The notes below the pieces were generated by a model. The model had not been told where the DNA came from. It made no database searches and saw nothing but the letters and a program-made list of their open reading frames with translations. From positions 1,733,501-1,797,500 of the forward strand of contig NZ_CP017259.1 in assembly GCF_001735715.1 (NCBI RefSeq): a stretch of 64,000 nucleotides of DNA, read 5' to 3'. Both the position numbers and the translations under genes were made by a program. Each line of letters opens with the position of its first letter. Position 1 is the stretch's first letter. Below are positions 27,916 through 36,487 of this stretch, piece after piece. Origin of the DNA: Formosa sp. Hel3_A1_48 (GTDB taxonomy: Bacteria; Bacteroidota; Bacteroidia; Flavobacteriales; Flavobacteriaceae).

Positions 27916-29175
27916 ATGAGAGACTTATTTGAGAAAATCTACAAGGATAAAGGACCGTTAGGTAAGTGGGCAAGTCAGGCGGAGGGGTATTTTGTATTTC
28001 CGAAACTCGAAGGTCAAATTTCAAACCGAATGAAATTTCAAGGCAAAGATGTCATTACTTGGAGTATAAATGATTATTTAGGACTAGCCAATCACCCCGA
28101 GGTTCGTAAGGTAGATGCTTCAGCTTCTAATGAATATGGTTCAGCATACCCAATGGGTGCGCGAATGATGTCTGGTCATACTTCGCTTCACGAGCAATTG
28201 CAGCAAGAATTGGCTGCTTTTGTAAATAAAGAAGCTGCTTATGTTTTAAACTTTGGCTATCAAGGCATAATGTCCACAATTGATGCTCTGGTAGGAAAAG
28301 ATGACGTCATTGTATATGATGTTGATGCTCATGCATGTATTATTGACGGTGTGCGTTTACATATGGGAAAACGCTTTACCTACAAACACAATGATATTGA
28401 AAGTTTAGAAAAAAACCTAGAACGCGCTACTAAGATGGCTGAGCAAACTGGTGGTGGTATCCTCGTGATCTCAGAAGGGGTTTTTGGTATGCGTGGTGAG
28501 CAGGGAAAACTGAAAGAGATTGCGGCTTTAAAAAATAAATATAACTTTCGCTTTTTAGTGGATGATGCTCATGGGTTTGGTACTCTCGGTGCAACTGGCG
28601 CAGGCGCAGGAGAAGAACAGGGTGTGCAAGACGATATTGATGTGTATTTTGCAACATTTGCTAAGTCTATGGCGAGTACAGGAGCTTTCATAGCAGCGGA
28701 TAAAGAAATTATAGATTATTTAAAATACAATTTGCGTTCTCAAATGTTCGCAAAATCTTTGCAAATGCAACTTGTAAAAGGGGCCTTAAAACGTTTAGAC
28801 ATGATTAGAACCATGCCTGAACTTAAACAAAACCTTTGGAAGATTGTAAATGCTTTGCAATCAGGTCTAAGAGCTCGTGGTTTCGATTTAGGAACTACTC
28901 AAAGTTGTGTTACACCTGTCTATCTGAAAGGAAGCATTCCCGAAGCTATGGCATTGGTTAAAGATTTACGTGAAAATCATGGGATATTTTGCTCAATTGT
29001 AGTGTACCCCGTAATTCCAAAAGGTTTAATTTTACTGCGTTTAATCCCTACCTCAATGCATACGTTGGAAGATGTTGAGGAAACTTTGCAAGCGTTTTCA
29101 AGTATTAGAGAACGCTTAAATTCAGGTCTATATAAGCGCCTTTCGGCAGCTGTTTCTGCAGCAATGGGAGAGTAA
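27916..29175 (+). CDS. alpha-oxoamine synthase, probable cysteate fatty acyltransferase (sulfonolipid synthesis)
   Basis: 419 residues of the alpha-oxoamine synthase family (KBL, AONS, SPT). It has INDYLGLANHPEV, MGARMMSGHTSLHEQLQ, VDDAHGFGTLGATGAGAG and the PLP lysine in FATFAKSMASTGAF. The N-terminus KGPLGKWASQAEGYFVFPKL and the overall pattern match, from memory, the Flavobacterium johnsoniae cysteate fatty acyltransferase needed for capnine and for efficient gliding. That enzyme condenses cysteate with an acyl thioester to 3-dehydrocapnine. Alternatives are serine palmitoyltransferase or AONS; the neighbouring cysteate synthase-like gene favours the sulfonolipid role. Confidence 0.85.
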   Translation: MRDLFEKIYKDKGPLGKWASQAEGYFVFPKLEGQISNRMKFQGKDVITWSINDYLGLANHPEVRKVDASASNEYGSAYPMGARMMSGHTSLHEQLQQELAAFVNKEAAYVLNFGYQGIMSTIDALVGKDDVIVYDVDAHACIIDGVRLHMGKRFTYKHNDIESLEKNLERATKMAEQTGGGILVISEGVFGMRGEQGKLKEIAALKNKYNFRFLVDDAHGFGTLGATGAGAGEEQGVQDDIDVYFATFAKSMASTGAFIAADKEIIDYLKYNLRSQMFAKSLQMQLVKGALKRLDMIRTMPELKQNLWKIVNALQSGLRARGFDLGTTQSCVTPVYLKGSIPEAMALVKDLRENHGIFCSIVVYPVIPKGLILLRLIPTSMHTLEDVEETLQAFSSIRERLNSGLYKRLSAAVSAAMGE

Positions 29176-29178
29176 TTT

Positions 29179-30294
29179 CTATAAGACTTTTTTGTATGTA
29201 CAGCGCTTTTTAATCAATTGCGGATTAAATTCTCTCCATAGTTTTTGAATCGCTTTGTTATCAGACAACTCTGGTGTTCTTCTACATTCTGTAATCCCTT
29301 TAGTTTTAAATGATCTGTGGTATTCACTAAATAAAATTGCGTGAACACCCTTGTTTTGATATTCAGGGTGTATTCCTATTAAAAGAAAATTTACTGATTT
29401 AGATTTTTGTGCTTTGATTAAATGAAACAGTCCAAAAGGGATTAGTTTTCCTTTCATTTTTTGAAGTGCTTCTGCAAACGAAGGCATCACAACAGCAAAC
29501 CCTACCAATTTTTCGTCTGTATTGACGACGAATTTGATATATTCCGGTGCAATAAAATTCAAAAACTTCTTTTTCATAAAGTCCTTTTGAATATCTGTAA
29601 TTTTCACAAATGAAGACAACTCCGAATAGCTCTCATTGAACAAATCAAACATTTGATCTGCATATTGCATCATGTCTTGAGTTTTCTTAAAATTAAGTTC
29701 TTTTAAGCCATAACGTTTCTTAATAACAGACTCCAGCCTGTTATAATTCTCAATTCTAATATCTTTAAAAGCATGTTTGTGTTCGAAATATTCTTTTTCA
29801 ACCTTAAATTCCAAGGCTTCCAAGTGTGTTTTATAATAGGGGTGATTGTACCAAGAAACCATGGTGCCAATGTGGTCAAAGCCATAGGTTAAAACCCCAA
29901 CTTTATCTAAATTTGAGAACCCTACAGGGCCTTCTATAAAGGCTAAGTTTTGTTGTTTGCCTATTTCTGTGACTTTGGCCAGTAAGGCTCTACTAACTTC
30001 CAAATCATCAATAAAATCAAACCAACCAAACCGCATTTTTCGAGTGTTTTGTGTATTGACTTCAATCCAATTGATAATAGCTGCTATACGTCCCACGACT
30101 TTTGAACCTCTGTATGCTAAAAATAATTTTAGCTCTGCATCTTTTAGAATTGGGTTTGTTGCTTCATCAAAAATCTTCATTTCTTCCGAAATAATGGGCG
30201 GTACCCAATACGGAGATTGTTTGTATAATTTAAAAGGAAATTTCACGAAATTACGTACCCCTTTCTTTGTGCTCACTTCTTTTACACTAAGCAT
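29179..30294 (-). CDS. GNAT-fold acyltransferase-like protein of the YghO type
   Basis: 371 residues, soluble. The pattern SPYWVPPIISEEMKIFD, LFLAYRGSKVVGRIAAIIN, FGWFDFIDD and EGPVGFSNLDKVGVLTYGF, then a C-terminal GNAT-like core (NFLLIGIHPEYQNKGVHAIL), matches a large family sometimes mislabelled GTP cyclohydrolase. The family resembles E. coli YghO and, as I recall it, the Caulobacter bacterial ceramide synthase. It is convergent with the cysteate acyltransferase gene, 3 bp apart. N-acylation of capnine or a related sphingoid base is therefore a plausible role, but it is inferred from family and position. Confidence 0.72.
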   Translation of the reverse strand: MLSVKEVSTKKGVRNFVKFPFKLYKQSPYWVPPIISEEMKIFDEATNPILKDAELKLFLAYRGSKVVGRIAAIINWIEVNTQNTRKMRFGWFDFIDDLEVSRALLAKVTEIGKQQNLAFIEGPVGFSNLDKVGVLTYGFDHIGTMVSWYNHPYYKTHLEALEFKVEKEYFEHKHAFKDIRIENYNRLESVIKKRYGLKELNFKKTQDMMQYADQMFDLFNESYSELSSFVKITDIQKDFMKKKFLNFIAPEYIKFVVNTDEKLVGFAVVMPSFAEALQKMKGKLIPFGLFHLIKAQKSKSVNFLLIGIHPEYQNKGVHAILFSEYHRSFKTKGITECRRTPELSDNKAIQKLWREFNPQLIKKRCTYKKVL

Positions 30295-30299
30295 ATAAT

Positions 30300-31274
30300 C
30301 TATCCTTCATCAAAATTTTCAACTTTCTTTTTTTTGGAATTTCTTTTTGAGCGTGATTTCCTTTTTCTTTTCTTTTTTCCTGAAGATTTATTTTTGATTT
30401 TTAGCTGATCTTCATGGCGATCGATTCGATAAGAAACCCCAAAATTTACTCCAAAAATAGAAGGTGTATCTTTAAAATTCAGAGTTAGTGCAGTATCAAG
30501 TTGAAGGTCTTTGTTAAAAAGATAACCACCACCAAAGCGCAGTAAATTATCTGCGTAAAAGTCGCTTTTTATACCTTGAGTTTCTGCAAATACAACCCAT
30601 TTCGGATTGAATGAGTGTGTTAGTGTTAGAATGTAGTGTAAATCTTGTTGATTTGAACTTATACGGTCCATCATTAGATTGGTCACAAACACCCAGCCTC
30701 CATAAAAATTATTTTGAGTAATCAGTGCTGCCCGGTAACTTAATCCTTCAACTCCATCAGCTACGTACGGGTTGCTTTTTGTATCGAAATTAACTCCAGC
30801 TGAAACTGCTACCGCAGGTATGAGTTGCTTCCATTTAAAACCTCGATTAGCGTGATAACTATAGACGTTAATTTTTTCTTCTTTATTCTTATTAGGGTCG
30901 TAAATTAAATATTTAGCCCCCAAATTTAAATACCTGAAATTAGCTCTTTTATTTTCCACGGGCACAGCAAAATTGTAGGTTTGTGTTTCACTTTGGTAAG
31001 TCCCTTGAATATTGACTTCCAAAGCTTCTTTCAAAAAGCCATAGTGTGCAGCAAAATCAACTCCAAAACCTTTGGCTTTATAAGATGGGTAGGGTGATCT
31101 TTTTTCATTTGAAATGAATGGGCCTAATTCAAACTGAAGTACTTTTTTTCCCACTGAAAATGCAGTTTGTGAAGCTCCAGGGCGGTTGGAGTTAATGACA
31201 TCGGTGTATTGCGCTTGAATTAAGGTTGTAAAACAGATAAAGAAAACTAGAAAAGCCTTAAATATTGGTGTCAT
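30300..31274 (-). CDS. outer-membrane beta-barrel protein (phenol MetA-type transporter family) with a basic tail
   Basis: 324 residues. Signal peptide MTPIFKAFLVFFICFTTLIQAQ, then alternating amphipathic strands with many aromatic residues and the early motif NSNRPGASQTAFSVGKKVLQ, typical of the putative MetA-pathway outer-membrane family in Bacteroidota. The barrel ends near residue 285 (GVNFGVSYRID). The last 35 residues are extremely basic (KKKRKRKSRSKRNSKKKK) before a short acidic end. Function unknown. It sits 5 bp upstream of the YghO-type gene on the same strand, so the two may be co-transcribed. Confidence 0.78.
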   Translation of the reverse strand: MTPIFKAFLVFFICFTTLIQAQYTDVINSNRPGASQTAFSVGKKVLQFELGPFISNEKRSPYPSYKAKGFGVDFAAHYGFLKEALEVNIQGTYQSETQTYNFAVPVENKRANFRYLNLGAKYLIYDPNKNKEEKINVYSYHANRGFKWKQLIPAVAVSAGVNFDTKSNPYVADGVEGLSYRAALITQNNFYGGWVFVTNLMMDRISSNQQDLHYILTLTHSFNPKWVVFAETQGIKSDFYADNLLRFGGGYLFNKDLQLDTALTLNFKDTPSIFGVNFGVSYRIDRHEDQLKIKNKSSGKKKRKRKSRSKRNSKKKKVENFDEG

Positions 31275-31391
31275 TTGTGTATACTTTTTTCAAATCTACA
31301 TATTTTAAATGAATCTTGAACTTCACATGTAATTTTTAATACTTTTTTATATTCATGGTTCTTGATGGCCAAAAAATATGTTTAAGAATTG

Positions 31392-31399
31392 TATTTTTG
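31392..31399 (+). promoter_or_regulatory. -7 element for the DUF4834/YfhO/glycosyltransferase run
   Basis: TATTTTTG matches TAnnTTTG, 16 bp before the ATG at 31416. No TTG at the usual -33 distance. Confidence 0.4.
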
Positions 31400-31415
31400 A
31401 ATAAACTTATCATTT

Positions 31416-31679
31416 ATGATTCAAACAGCATCTTTTGTGGGTCTTTTAAAAACGGTATTGATTATTATTTTATCGTACACTGTTTTTAAATACGTTATGC
31501 GTCTGTTGGCTCCTTTTTTTCTGCGTTCAATAGCACGTAAAATGGAACGTCAATTCAATCAAAATACTGCGCCCCCAACTAGACAGAAGGAGGGCGAAGT
31601 CTCTATAGATAAAACTCCTGACAAACAAGCATCAAATAATGATGTTGGAGAATATGTTGATTACGAAGAAATAGATTAA
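31416..31679 (+). CDS. DUF4834 family small membrane protein
   Basis: 87 residues: one N-terminal hydrophobic segment (about 8-30), the conserved junction PFFLRSIARKMERQFNQ, then an acidic, disordered tail ending in VDYEEID. This is the pattern of the Bacteroidota DUF4834 family, often next to YfhO. It lies 10 bp before the YfhO gene. Function unknown. Confidence 0.8.
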   Translation: MIQTASFVGLLKTVLIIILSYTVFKYVMRLLAPFFLRSIARKMERQFNQNTAPPTRQKEGEVSIDKTPDKQASNNDVGEYVDYEEID

Positions 31680-31689
31680 GAAAATATTT

Positions 31690-34101
31690 ATGAATCAATT
31701 ACTAAAACAGTACACTAAACATCTAATTGTTTTATTAGGTTTTATCGTTCTTTCTTTGGCTTATTTTAGCCCTGTTTTACAAGGGAAAAAAATTTTTCAA
31801 AGCGATATTGTTCAGTACAAAGGTATGGCCAAACAACAAATTGATTTTAGATCAACTAGCGGTGTAGAAACCTATTGGACTAATGCCGCCTTTGGCGGGA
31901 TGCCAACATACCAACTTGGAGCTAAATACCCCCACAATTACATAAAACATCTCGATCTTTCTCTACGGTTTTTACCGCGTCCCGCCGATTATTTACTGCT
32001 CTACTTTGTAGGTCTCTATCTGCTTTTGCTTATTCTGGGTCAAGATTTTCGAGTAGCTATAATCGGAGCTATCGCATTTGGGTTTTCGACTTACTTGATC
32101 ATAATTCTGGGAGTTGGACACAATGCCAAGGCACATGCTATTGGCTATATGCCATTTGTACTTTCGGGTGTTCTCTTAGTTTTTCAAAAGCGTTATTTGC
32201 TTGGCTTTGTACTAACTACAGTTGCTTCTGGTTTAGAGATTGTTGCTAACCATCCCCAGATGACCTATTACCTACTATTTATTCTTTTGTTTTTGGCTTT
32301 TTCTTTTTTTATTAAGGCTGTCAAAGCAAACGAGATCTCAAGATTTTTTAAGTCTATTATTGTTCTTTTTTGTGCTGCCTTTTTAGCTCTTGGGATGAAT
32401 GCCTCCAACTTACTAGCTACAAAAGAATATGCTGCGCAAAGTACTAGAAGTCAGAGTGAATTAACAATCCTTCCTGATGGCTCTCCAAGGCCTCAAACAA
32501 CGGGACTGGATCGTGAATACATTACTCAATATAGTTACGGAATAGTTGAAAGTTTTAATCTTCTATTTCCACGGTTCAAGGGTGGTGGTTCTACAGAAGA
32601 GCTTGGAGCAGATTCCGAAACATACAAAGCATATAAAGCTTTGGGTGCATCAGCTGCTCAAGCCCGAAATGAAATAAAACAGGCTCCAATGTACTGGGGA
32701 GATCAGCCCATTGTTGAAGCACCTGCATATATAGGAGCAACTTTACTGTTCTTATTTTTATTAGCATTAATCCTGTACAGAGGACAACACAAATGGTGGC
32801 TTCTCTGTTCTATAGTTTTTTCTCTTTTGCTCTCATTTGGAAAAAATGCTTCATTGTTCACCAATTTTTTTATAGACTACATTCCGTTGTATAACAAGTT
32901 TAGAGCGGTGAGTTCTATTCAGGTAATTTTGGAATTGTGCATTCCTGTTTTTGCCATATTTGGTTTAAGTCGGTTTTTTGCAAGTGATGTATCGAATACA
33001 CAAAAGCTAAAAGCACTTAAGATATCTGCATTTTCTCTTATCGGTTTGTCAGTATTTTTCTTAATTTTTAGAGACGTTTTGTTTGATTTTGTAGGCCTTC
33101 GTGACGGCCAATATCAAAATTTTTATGGCAATGATTTTGTAAAAGCCTTACGTAAAGATCGCCAAAGTTTATATTCCTCCGACCTTTTTCGCTCTCTCTT
33201 TTTTGTTGTTGGACTTTCATCTTGCTTATGGTTTTATTTAGCAAAAAGAATAACCAAAAACAACACGATTATTTTAATTGGTATTTTAATCATTACGGAT
33301 TTGGTCTCTGTAGATTTACGCTATGTCAGTACTGATAATTTTGTTTCTGCTCTAAAAGTAGATAAGCCTTACACCCCAAATGCTATCGATAAAGAGATTT
33401 TAAAAGACACAACCATTTTTAGAGTGTATGACACCACAGACGGCAGTACACGTTCATCGTATTTTCATAACGCCATTGGTGGCTACCACGCGGCCAAAAT
33501 GCGCCGCTTTAATGAAGTGATGGATTTTCATATAAACAAAGGAAATTCGGAGGTGTTTAATATGCTGAATACTAAGTACATTATTTATAGAAACGATGAG
33601 GGGCAGTTGCAATATGTTGAAAATGATGAAGTCAATGGCAATGCTTGGTTTGTGCAGCAATTGAAAACAGTAAAGCAACCTGACAATGAAATTTTGGCAT
33701 TAGACTCACTGAACACAAAGACTACGGCGGTTGTTCGTGAGAATCATCATCCCGACCGTAAGTTTATTGTGGATTCTACAGCTTTTGTTAAGTTGAGTTC
33801 TTATGCACCAAATAAACTAGTTTATAAATCCAAAAACACACACGACGGTTTTGTTGTTTTTTCTGAAAACTACTATAAGAACGGTTGGGAAGTTACAATA
33901 GATGGGCAAGAAGTGTCGCATTACAATGTGAATTATATTCTTCGCGGAATAGACGTTCCAAAAGGAGAACACAGTATAGTTTTTGAGTTTAACCCCAAGG
34001 TTGTTCGCTCAGGCAGTCAAATTGCATTGATCAGTACTATTTTATTTATAGTACTTGTTTTAGTGGCCTTAGGTCTTTTTTATAACAGAAGTCCAGAATG
34101 A
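31690..34101 (+). CDS. YfhO-family polytopic membrane protein
   Basis: 803 residues with a dozen or so transmembrane segments up to about residue 540 and a C-terminal exported soluble domain that ends with another membrane segment. Family features include YFSPVLQGKKIFQSDIVQY at the start, the aromatic EtY/WTNAAFGGMPTYQLG segment, and the C-terminal FSENYYKNGWEVTIDG. The family resembles GT-C glycosyltransferases; in Firmicutes YfhO glycosylates lipoteichoic acid. In Bacteroidota the acceptor is unknown. The TGA stop overlaps the ATG of the next glycosyltransferase gene as ATGA. Confidence 0.88.
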   Translation: MNQLLKQYTKHLIVLLGFIVLSLAYFSPVLQGKKIFQSDIVQYKGMAKQQIDFRSTSGVETYWTNAAFGGMPTYQLGAKYPHNYIKHLDLSLRFLPRPADYLLLYFVGLYLLLLILGQDFRVAIIGAIAFGFSTYLIIILGVGHNAKAHAIGYMPFVLSGVLLVFQKRYLLGFVLTTVASGLEIVANHPQMTYYLLFILLFLAFSFFIKAVKANEISRFFKSIIVLFCAAFLALGMNASNLLATKEYAAQSTRSQSELTILPDGSPRPQTTGLDREYITQYSYGIVESFNLLFPRFKGGGSTEELGADSETYKAYKALGASAAQARNEIKQAPMYWGDQPIVEAPAYIGATLLFLFLLALILYRGQHKWWLLCSIVFSLLLSFGKNASLFTNFFIDYIPLYNKFRAVSSIQVILELCIPVFAIFGLSRFFASDVSNTQKLKALKISAFSLIGLSVFFLIFRDVLFDFVGLRDGQYQNFYGNDFVKALRKDRQSLYSSDLFRSLFFVVGLSSCLWFYLAKRITKNNTIILIGILIITDLVSVDLRYVSTDNFVSALKVDKPYTPNAIDKEILKDTTIFRVYDTTDGSTRSSYFHNAIGGYHAAKMRRFNEVMDFHINKGNSEVFNMLNTKYIIYRNDEGQLQYVENDEVNGNAWFVQQLKTVKQPDNEILALDSLNTKTTAVVRENHHPDRKFIVDSTAFVKLSSYAPNKLVYKSKNTHDGFVVFSENYYKNGWEVTIDGQEVSHYNVNYILRGIDVPKGEHSIVFEFNPKVVRSGSQIALISTILFIVLVLVALGLFYNRSPE

Positions 34102-35381
34102 AAAAGGTACTTATCATAACTTATTATTGGCCACCAGCAGGTGGTCCTGGCGTGCAACGATGGTTGAAGTTTGTAAAATACCTTCCTAATCACGAAATAG
34201 AACCAATTGTATATTGTCCAGAAAACCCATCCTATCCAAATTTAGACCATACATTTTCAAGCGATGTAGATTCTAGAATAACAGTTCTTAAACACCCAAT
34301 AAAAGAACCGCTTCAGTTTTTAAAAATATTTTTTAGGAAGAAGACTAATGCTTTGTCAAAAGGAGCTATACCATCATCAAATAAACAGAGTCTTTTGGAG
34401 CGTATTCTTCTGTTTGTTCGTGGAAATTTATTCATTCCAGATGCGCGTATTTTTTGGGTAAAACCTTCTGTAAAATATTTATCGTCTTATATTTCAAAAC
34501 ATCAAATAAATACCATCGTAACTACAGGACCACCGCACAGTGTTCATCTTATTGGAATGCAACTCAAAGCGAAACATAAGCTCAAGTGGTTTGCTGATTT
34601 TAGAGATCCTTGGACGGATATTAGTTATCATAAAAATTTAAATTTAACCCAAAAGGCCCAACAAAAGCATTTACAACTGGAACATAAAGTGTTGAATATT
34701 TCAGATCATATTATTGTTACCTCTTCGCAAACAAAACAATTGTTTTCTAAAAAAACACAACAACCCATTTCGGTTGTTACAAATGGTTTTGATGATGAAA
34801 TTGTACCTTCTACAAGCTTAGATTCTAATTTTACGATCACACATATTGGTTCTCTTTTTGATCAAAGAAATCCAATACTGTTCTGGGACGTTCTTTTGGA
34901 ACTTATTGATGAATTCCCAGATTTTAAGGCCAATTTTCAATTGGTTCTTGTAGGTAATGTAAGTTCAGAAATTAGAAGGTCGATTGAATCGGCTGGGTTA
35001 AAACCTTATTTAAAATTAGTAGGCTCAGTATCTCATTATGAAGCCATTACGTATCAAATAAAAACTCAAGTACTATTGCTTATAGAGGCTAATACACCTG
35101 AAGCATCATATATTATTCCAGGAAAATTATTTGAATATTTAAATGCTAACCGCCCTATTGTAGCTCTAGGACCAGAACAATCTGATATACCGTCTATTTT
35201 ATACGACACCCATACTGGATTGTATTTTAATTATGAGGATAAAAATGCTATAAAAACGCATATGATGCATCTTTTTGGTGAATACAAAAAGAATAGACTA
35301 TCAGTTTCGTCCAAGAACATTAACCTCTTTTCACGGAAAAGCTGTACAAAACAGTTGGCGAAAATATTGAATGCTAAATAA
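34098..35381 (+). CDS. glycosyltransferase family 4 protein
   Basis: 427 residues, GT-B fold. The N-terminal ITYYWPPAGGPGVQRWLKF is the typical donor-site glycine loop of this Bacteroidota group, with FADFRDPWTDI in the middle and the C-terminal PGKLFEYLNANRPIVALGP (the E-x7-E equivalent). No signal peptide; cytosolic or membrane-peripheral. It is translationally coupled to YfhO (ATGA), which suggests a shared glycan pathway. A hairpin with a T run follows the stop. Confidence 0.88.
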   Translation: MKKVLIITYYWPPAGGPGVQRWLKFVKYLPNHEIEPIVYCPENPSYPNLDHTFSSDVDSRITVLKHPIKEPLQFLKIFFRKKTNALSKGAIPSSNKQSLLERILLFVRGNLFIPDARIFWVKPSVKYLSSYISKHQINTIVTTGPPHSVHLIGMQLKAKHKLKWFADFRDPWTDISYHKNLNLTQKAQQKHLQLEHKVLNISDHIIVTSSQTKQLFSKKTQQPISVVTNGFDDEIVPSTSLDSNFTITHIGSLFDQRNPILFWDVLLELIDEFPDFKANFQLVLVGNVSSEIRRSIESAGLKPYLKLVGSVSHYEAITYQIKTQVLLLIEANTPEASYIIPGKLFEYLNANRPIVALGPEQSDIPSILYDTHTGLYFNYEDKNAIKTHMMHLFGEYKKNRLSVSSKNINLFSRKSCTKQLAKILNAK

Positions 35382-35417
35382 AAAAACCACACTGAATAAG
35401 TTCCGCGTGGCTTTTTT
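35380..35417. terminator. probable terminator between convergent genes
   Basis: AAAAAACCAC at 35381-35390 pairs with GTGG-C-TTTTTT at 35407-35417 with one bulged base, and A and T tracts flank the stem on both sides. It is placed between the glycosyltransferase and the convergent repeat-protein gene. The GC core is only four pairs. Confidence 0.5.
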
Positions 35418-35454
35418 GACTAATCAAACAAAATCAAAAAACATTATGGTTTTA

Positions 35455-36405
35455 TCAATTGGTTTTTTTTGAGCGACTCGTTTTGCGTTTCAACTGTGAA
35501 CGGGTGTTGTTGCGTGTGGCTTGACGTGTCCCTGTTGTGCTGTTTTTTTGGGTTACGGTTCTTATGTTTTTAGTACTATTTTTCCTATTATACTGAGGTT
35601 TTTTCCGCGTCATTGTACGTTGCGACGTTTGTCGTATTCGTTCAGTAGTATAAGCAGGAGCATTGTTTTGTACTTTTGCTCGATTTTCAGAACGTCGTGT
35701 TGTCGTTACAGCAGAATTTCGGCTACGGTTTGCACTGTTGGTGTATGCAGTTTGCGTTGTTCTACGGTTTCGTGTGTTACCGTTGTAAACCGCCGGACGT
35801 CTGTTATTTCTGTAAGGACTTGTGTAATGTCTACGGTTTGGCGTATAATATCTTCGGTATGGACGGTAGTCGACCACACAAGTTTGTACACTTGGCCTGC
35901 GGTAATAAACATGCCACGGACGTTGGGTATAAAACCGATTTCTGCTGTTGACATAACCATGGTAATAGAAATTTAAATTTGGACGATATCCTATATAAAG
36001 CCCTCCAATTTGCCGCACATAACCATTGTGGTTATAGTGGATACGTACATTGGCAATTTGCCGTACACGACCGAAGTAGTCATAAAAAATAGCCACATTT
36101 TGGATTTGAATAACGGCACCAAAATCGTCGTACTGAATAAAATGATCGTATTGATATCCAGAATTAAAACTCACATACCCTTGACCATTAAAAACAACAT
36201 TTACATCGATTTGGTTTCCGCTAAATACGCCACCTCTACGATTCAAAATGTTAAAATCAAACTGACCATCGGGAAACACTGCAAATTCAATTCCACGTTC
36301 ATTAAATATGAAAGCATTACTGTAGTTGCGCACACTAAATGGCGCACTTGCAAAACTAAAAATCGAATAAATTGCTATGCTTAATGTAATCAGTAACTTT
36401 TTCAT
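35455..36405 (-). CDS. exported Tyr/Asn/Arg-rich repeat protein of unknown function
   Basis: 316 residues. Signal peptide 1-20 (MKKLLITLSIAIYSIFSFAS). After a conserved-looking domain (about 22-90), residues 92-139 contain three consecutive 16-residue repeats of the form Y-D/N-x-x-G-x-V-x-Q-I-x-x-V/L-x-I-x. A Tyr/Arg-rich segment with PYRRYYTPNRRHYTSPYR follows (about 180-200), then about 110 residues of Asn/Thr/Arg/Lys-rich low complexity. I recognise similar hypothetical proteins in Flavobacteriia but no function. The high basic content and repeats suggest an envelope structural or binding role, which is a guess. No other open frame on either strand here is convincing. Confidence 0.72.
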   Translation of the reverse strand: MKKLLITLSIAIYSIFSFASAPFSVRNYSNAFIFNERGIEFAVFPDGQFDFNILNRRGGVFSGNQIDVNVVFNGQGYVSFNSGYQYDHFIQYDDFGAVIQIQNVAIFYDYFGRVRQIANVRIHYNHNGYVRQIGGLYIGYRPNLNFYYHGYVNSRNRFYTQRPWHVYYRRPSVQTCVVDYRPYRRYYTPNRRHYTSPYRNNRRPAVYNGNTRNRRTTQTAYTNSANRSRNSAVTTTRRSENRAKVQNNAPAYTTERIRQTSQRTMTRKKPQYNRKNSTKNIRTVTQKNSTTGTRQATRNNTRSQLKRKTSRSKKTN

Positions 36406-36487
36406 AATATAAATGTTTAAAGGTTCTTGTTTAGTTTTAAACCAAACAACGTGCCATAATTTATATTAATCTATAAATATATGATTA

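Noticed and set aside
29179-30294. GTP cyclohydrolase
   Set aside because: A common misannotation of this family; no cyclohydrolase zinc or GTP-binding motif is seen.
35521-36384. Open frames antisense to the repeat protein gene
   Set aside because: They are Cys/Val-rich by-products of the Tyr/Asn/Arg-rich sense strand, with no signal peptide or family pattern.
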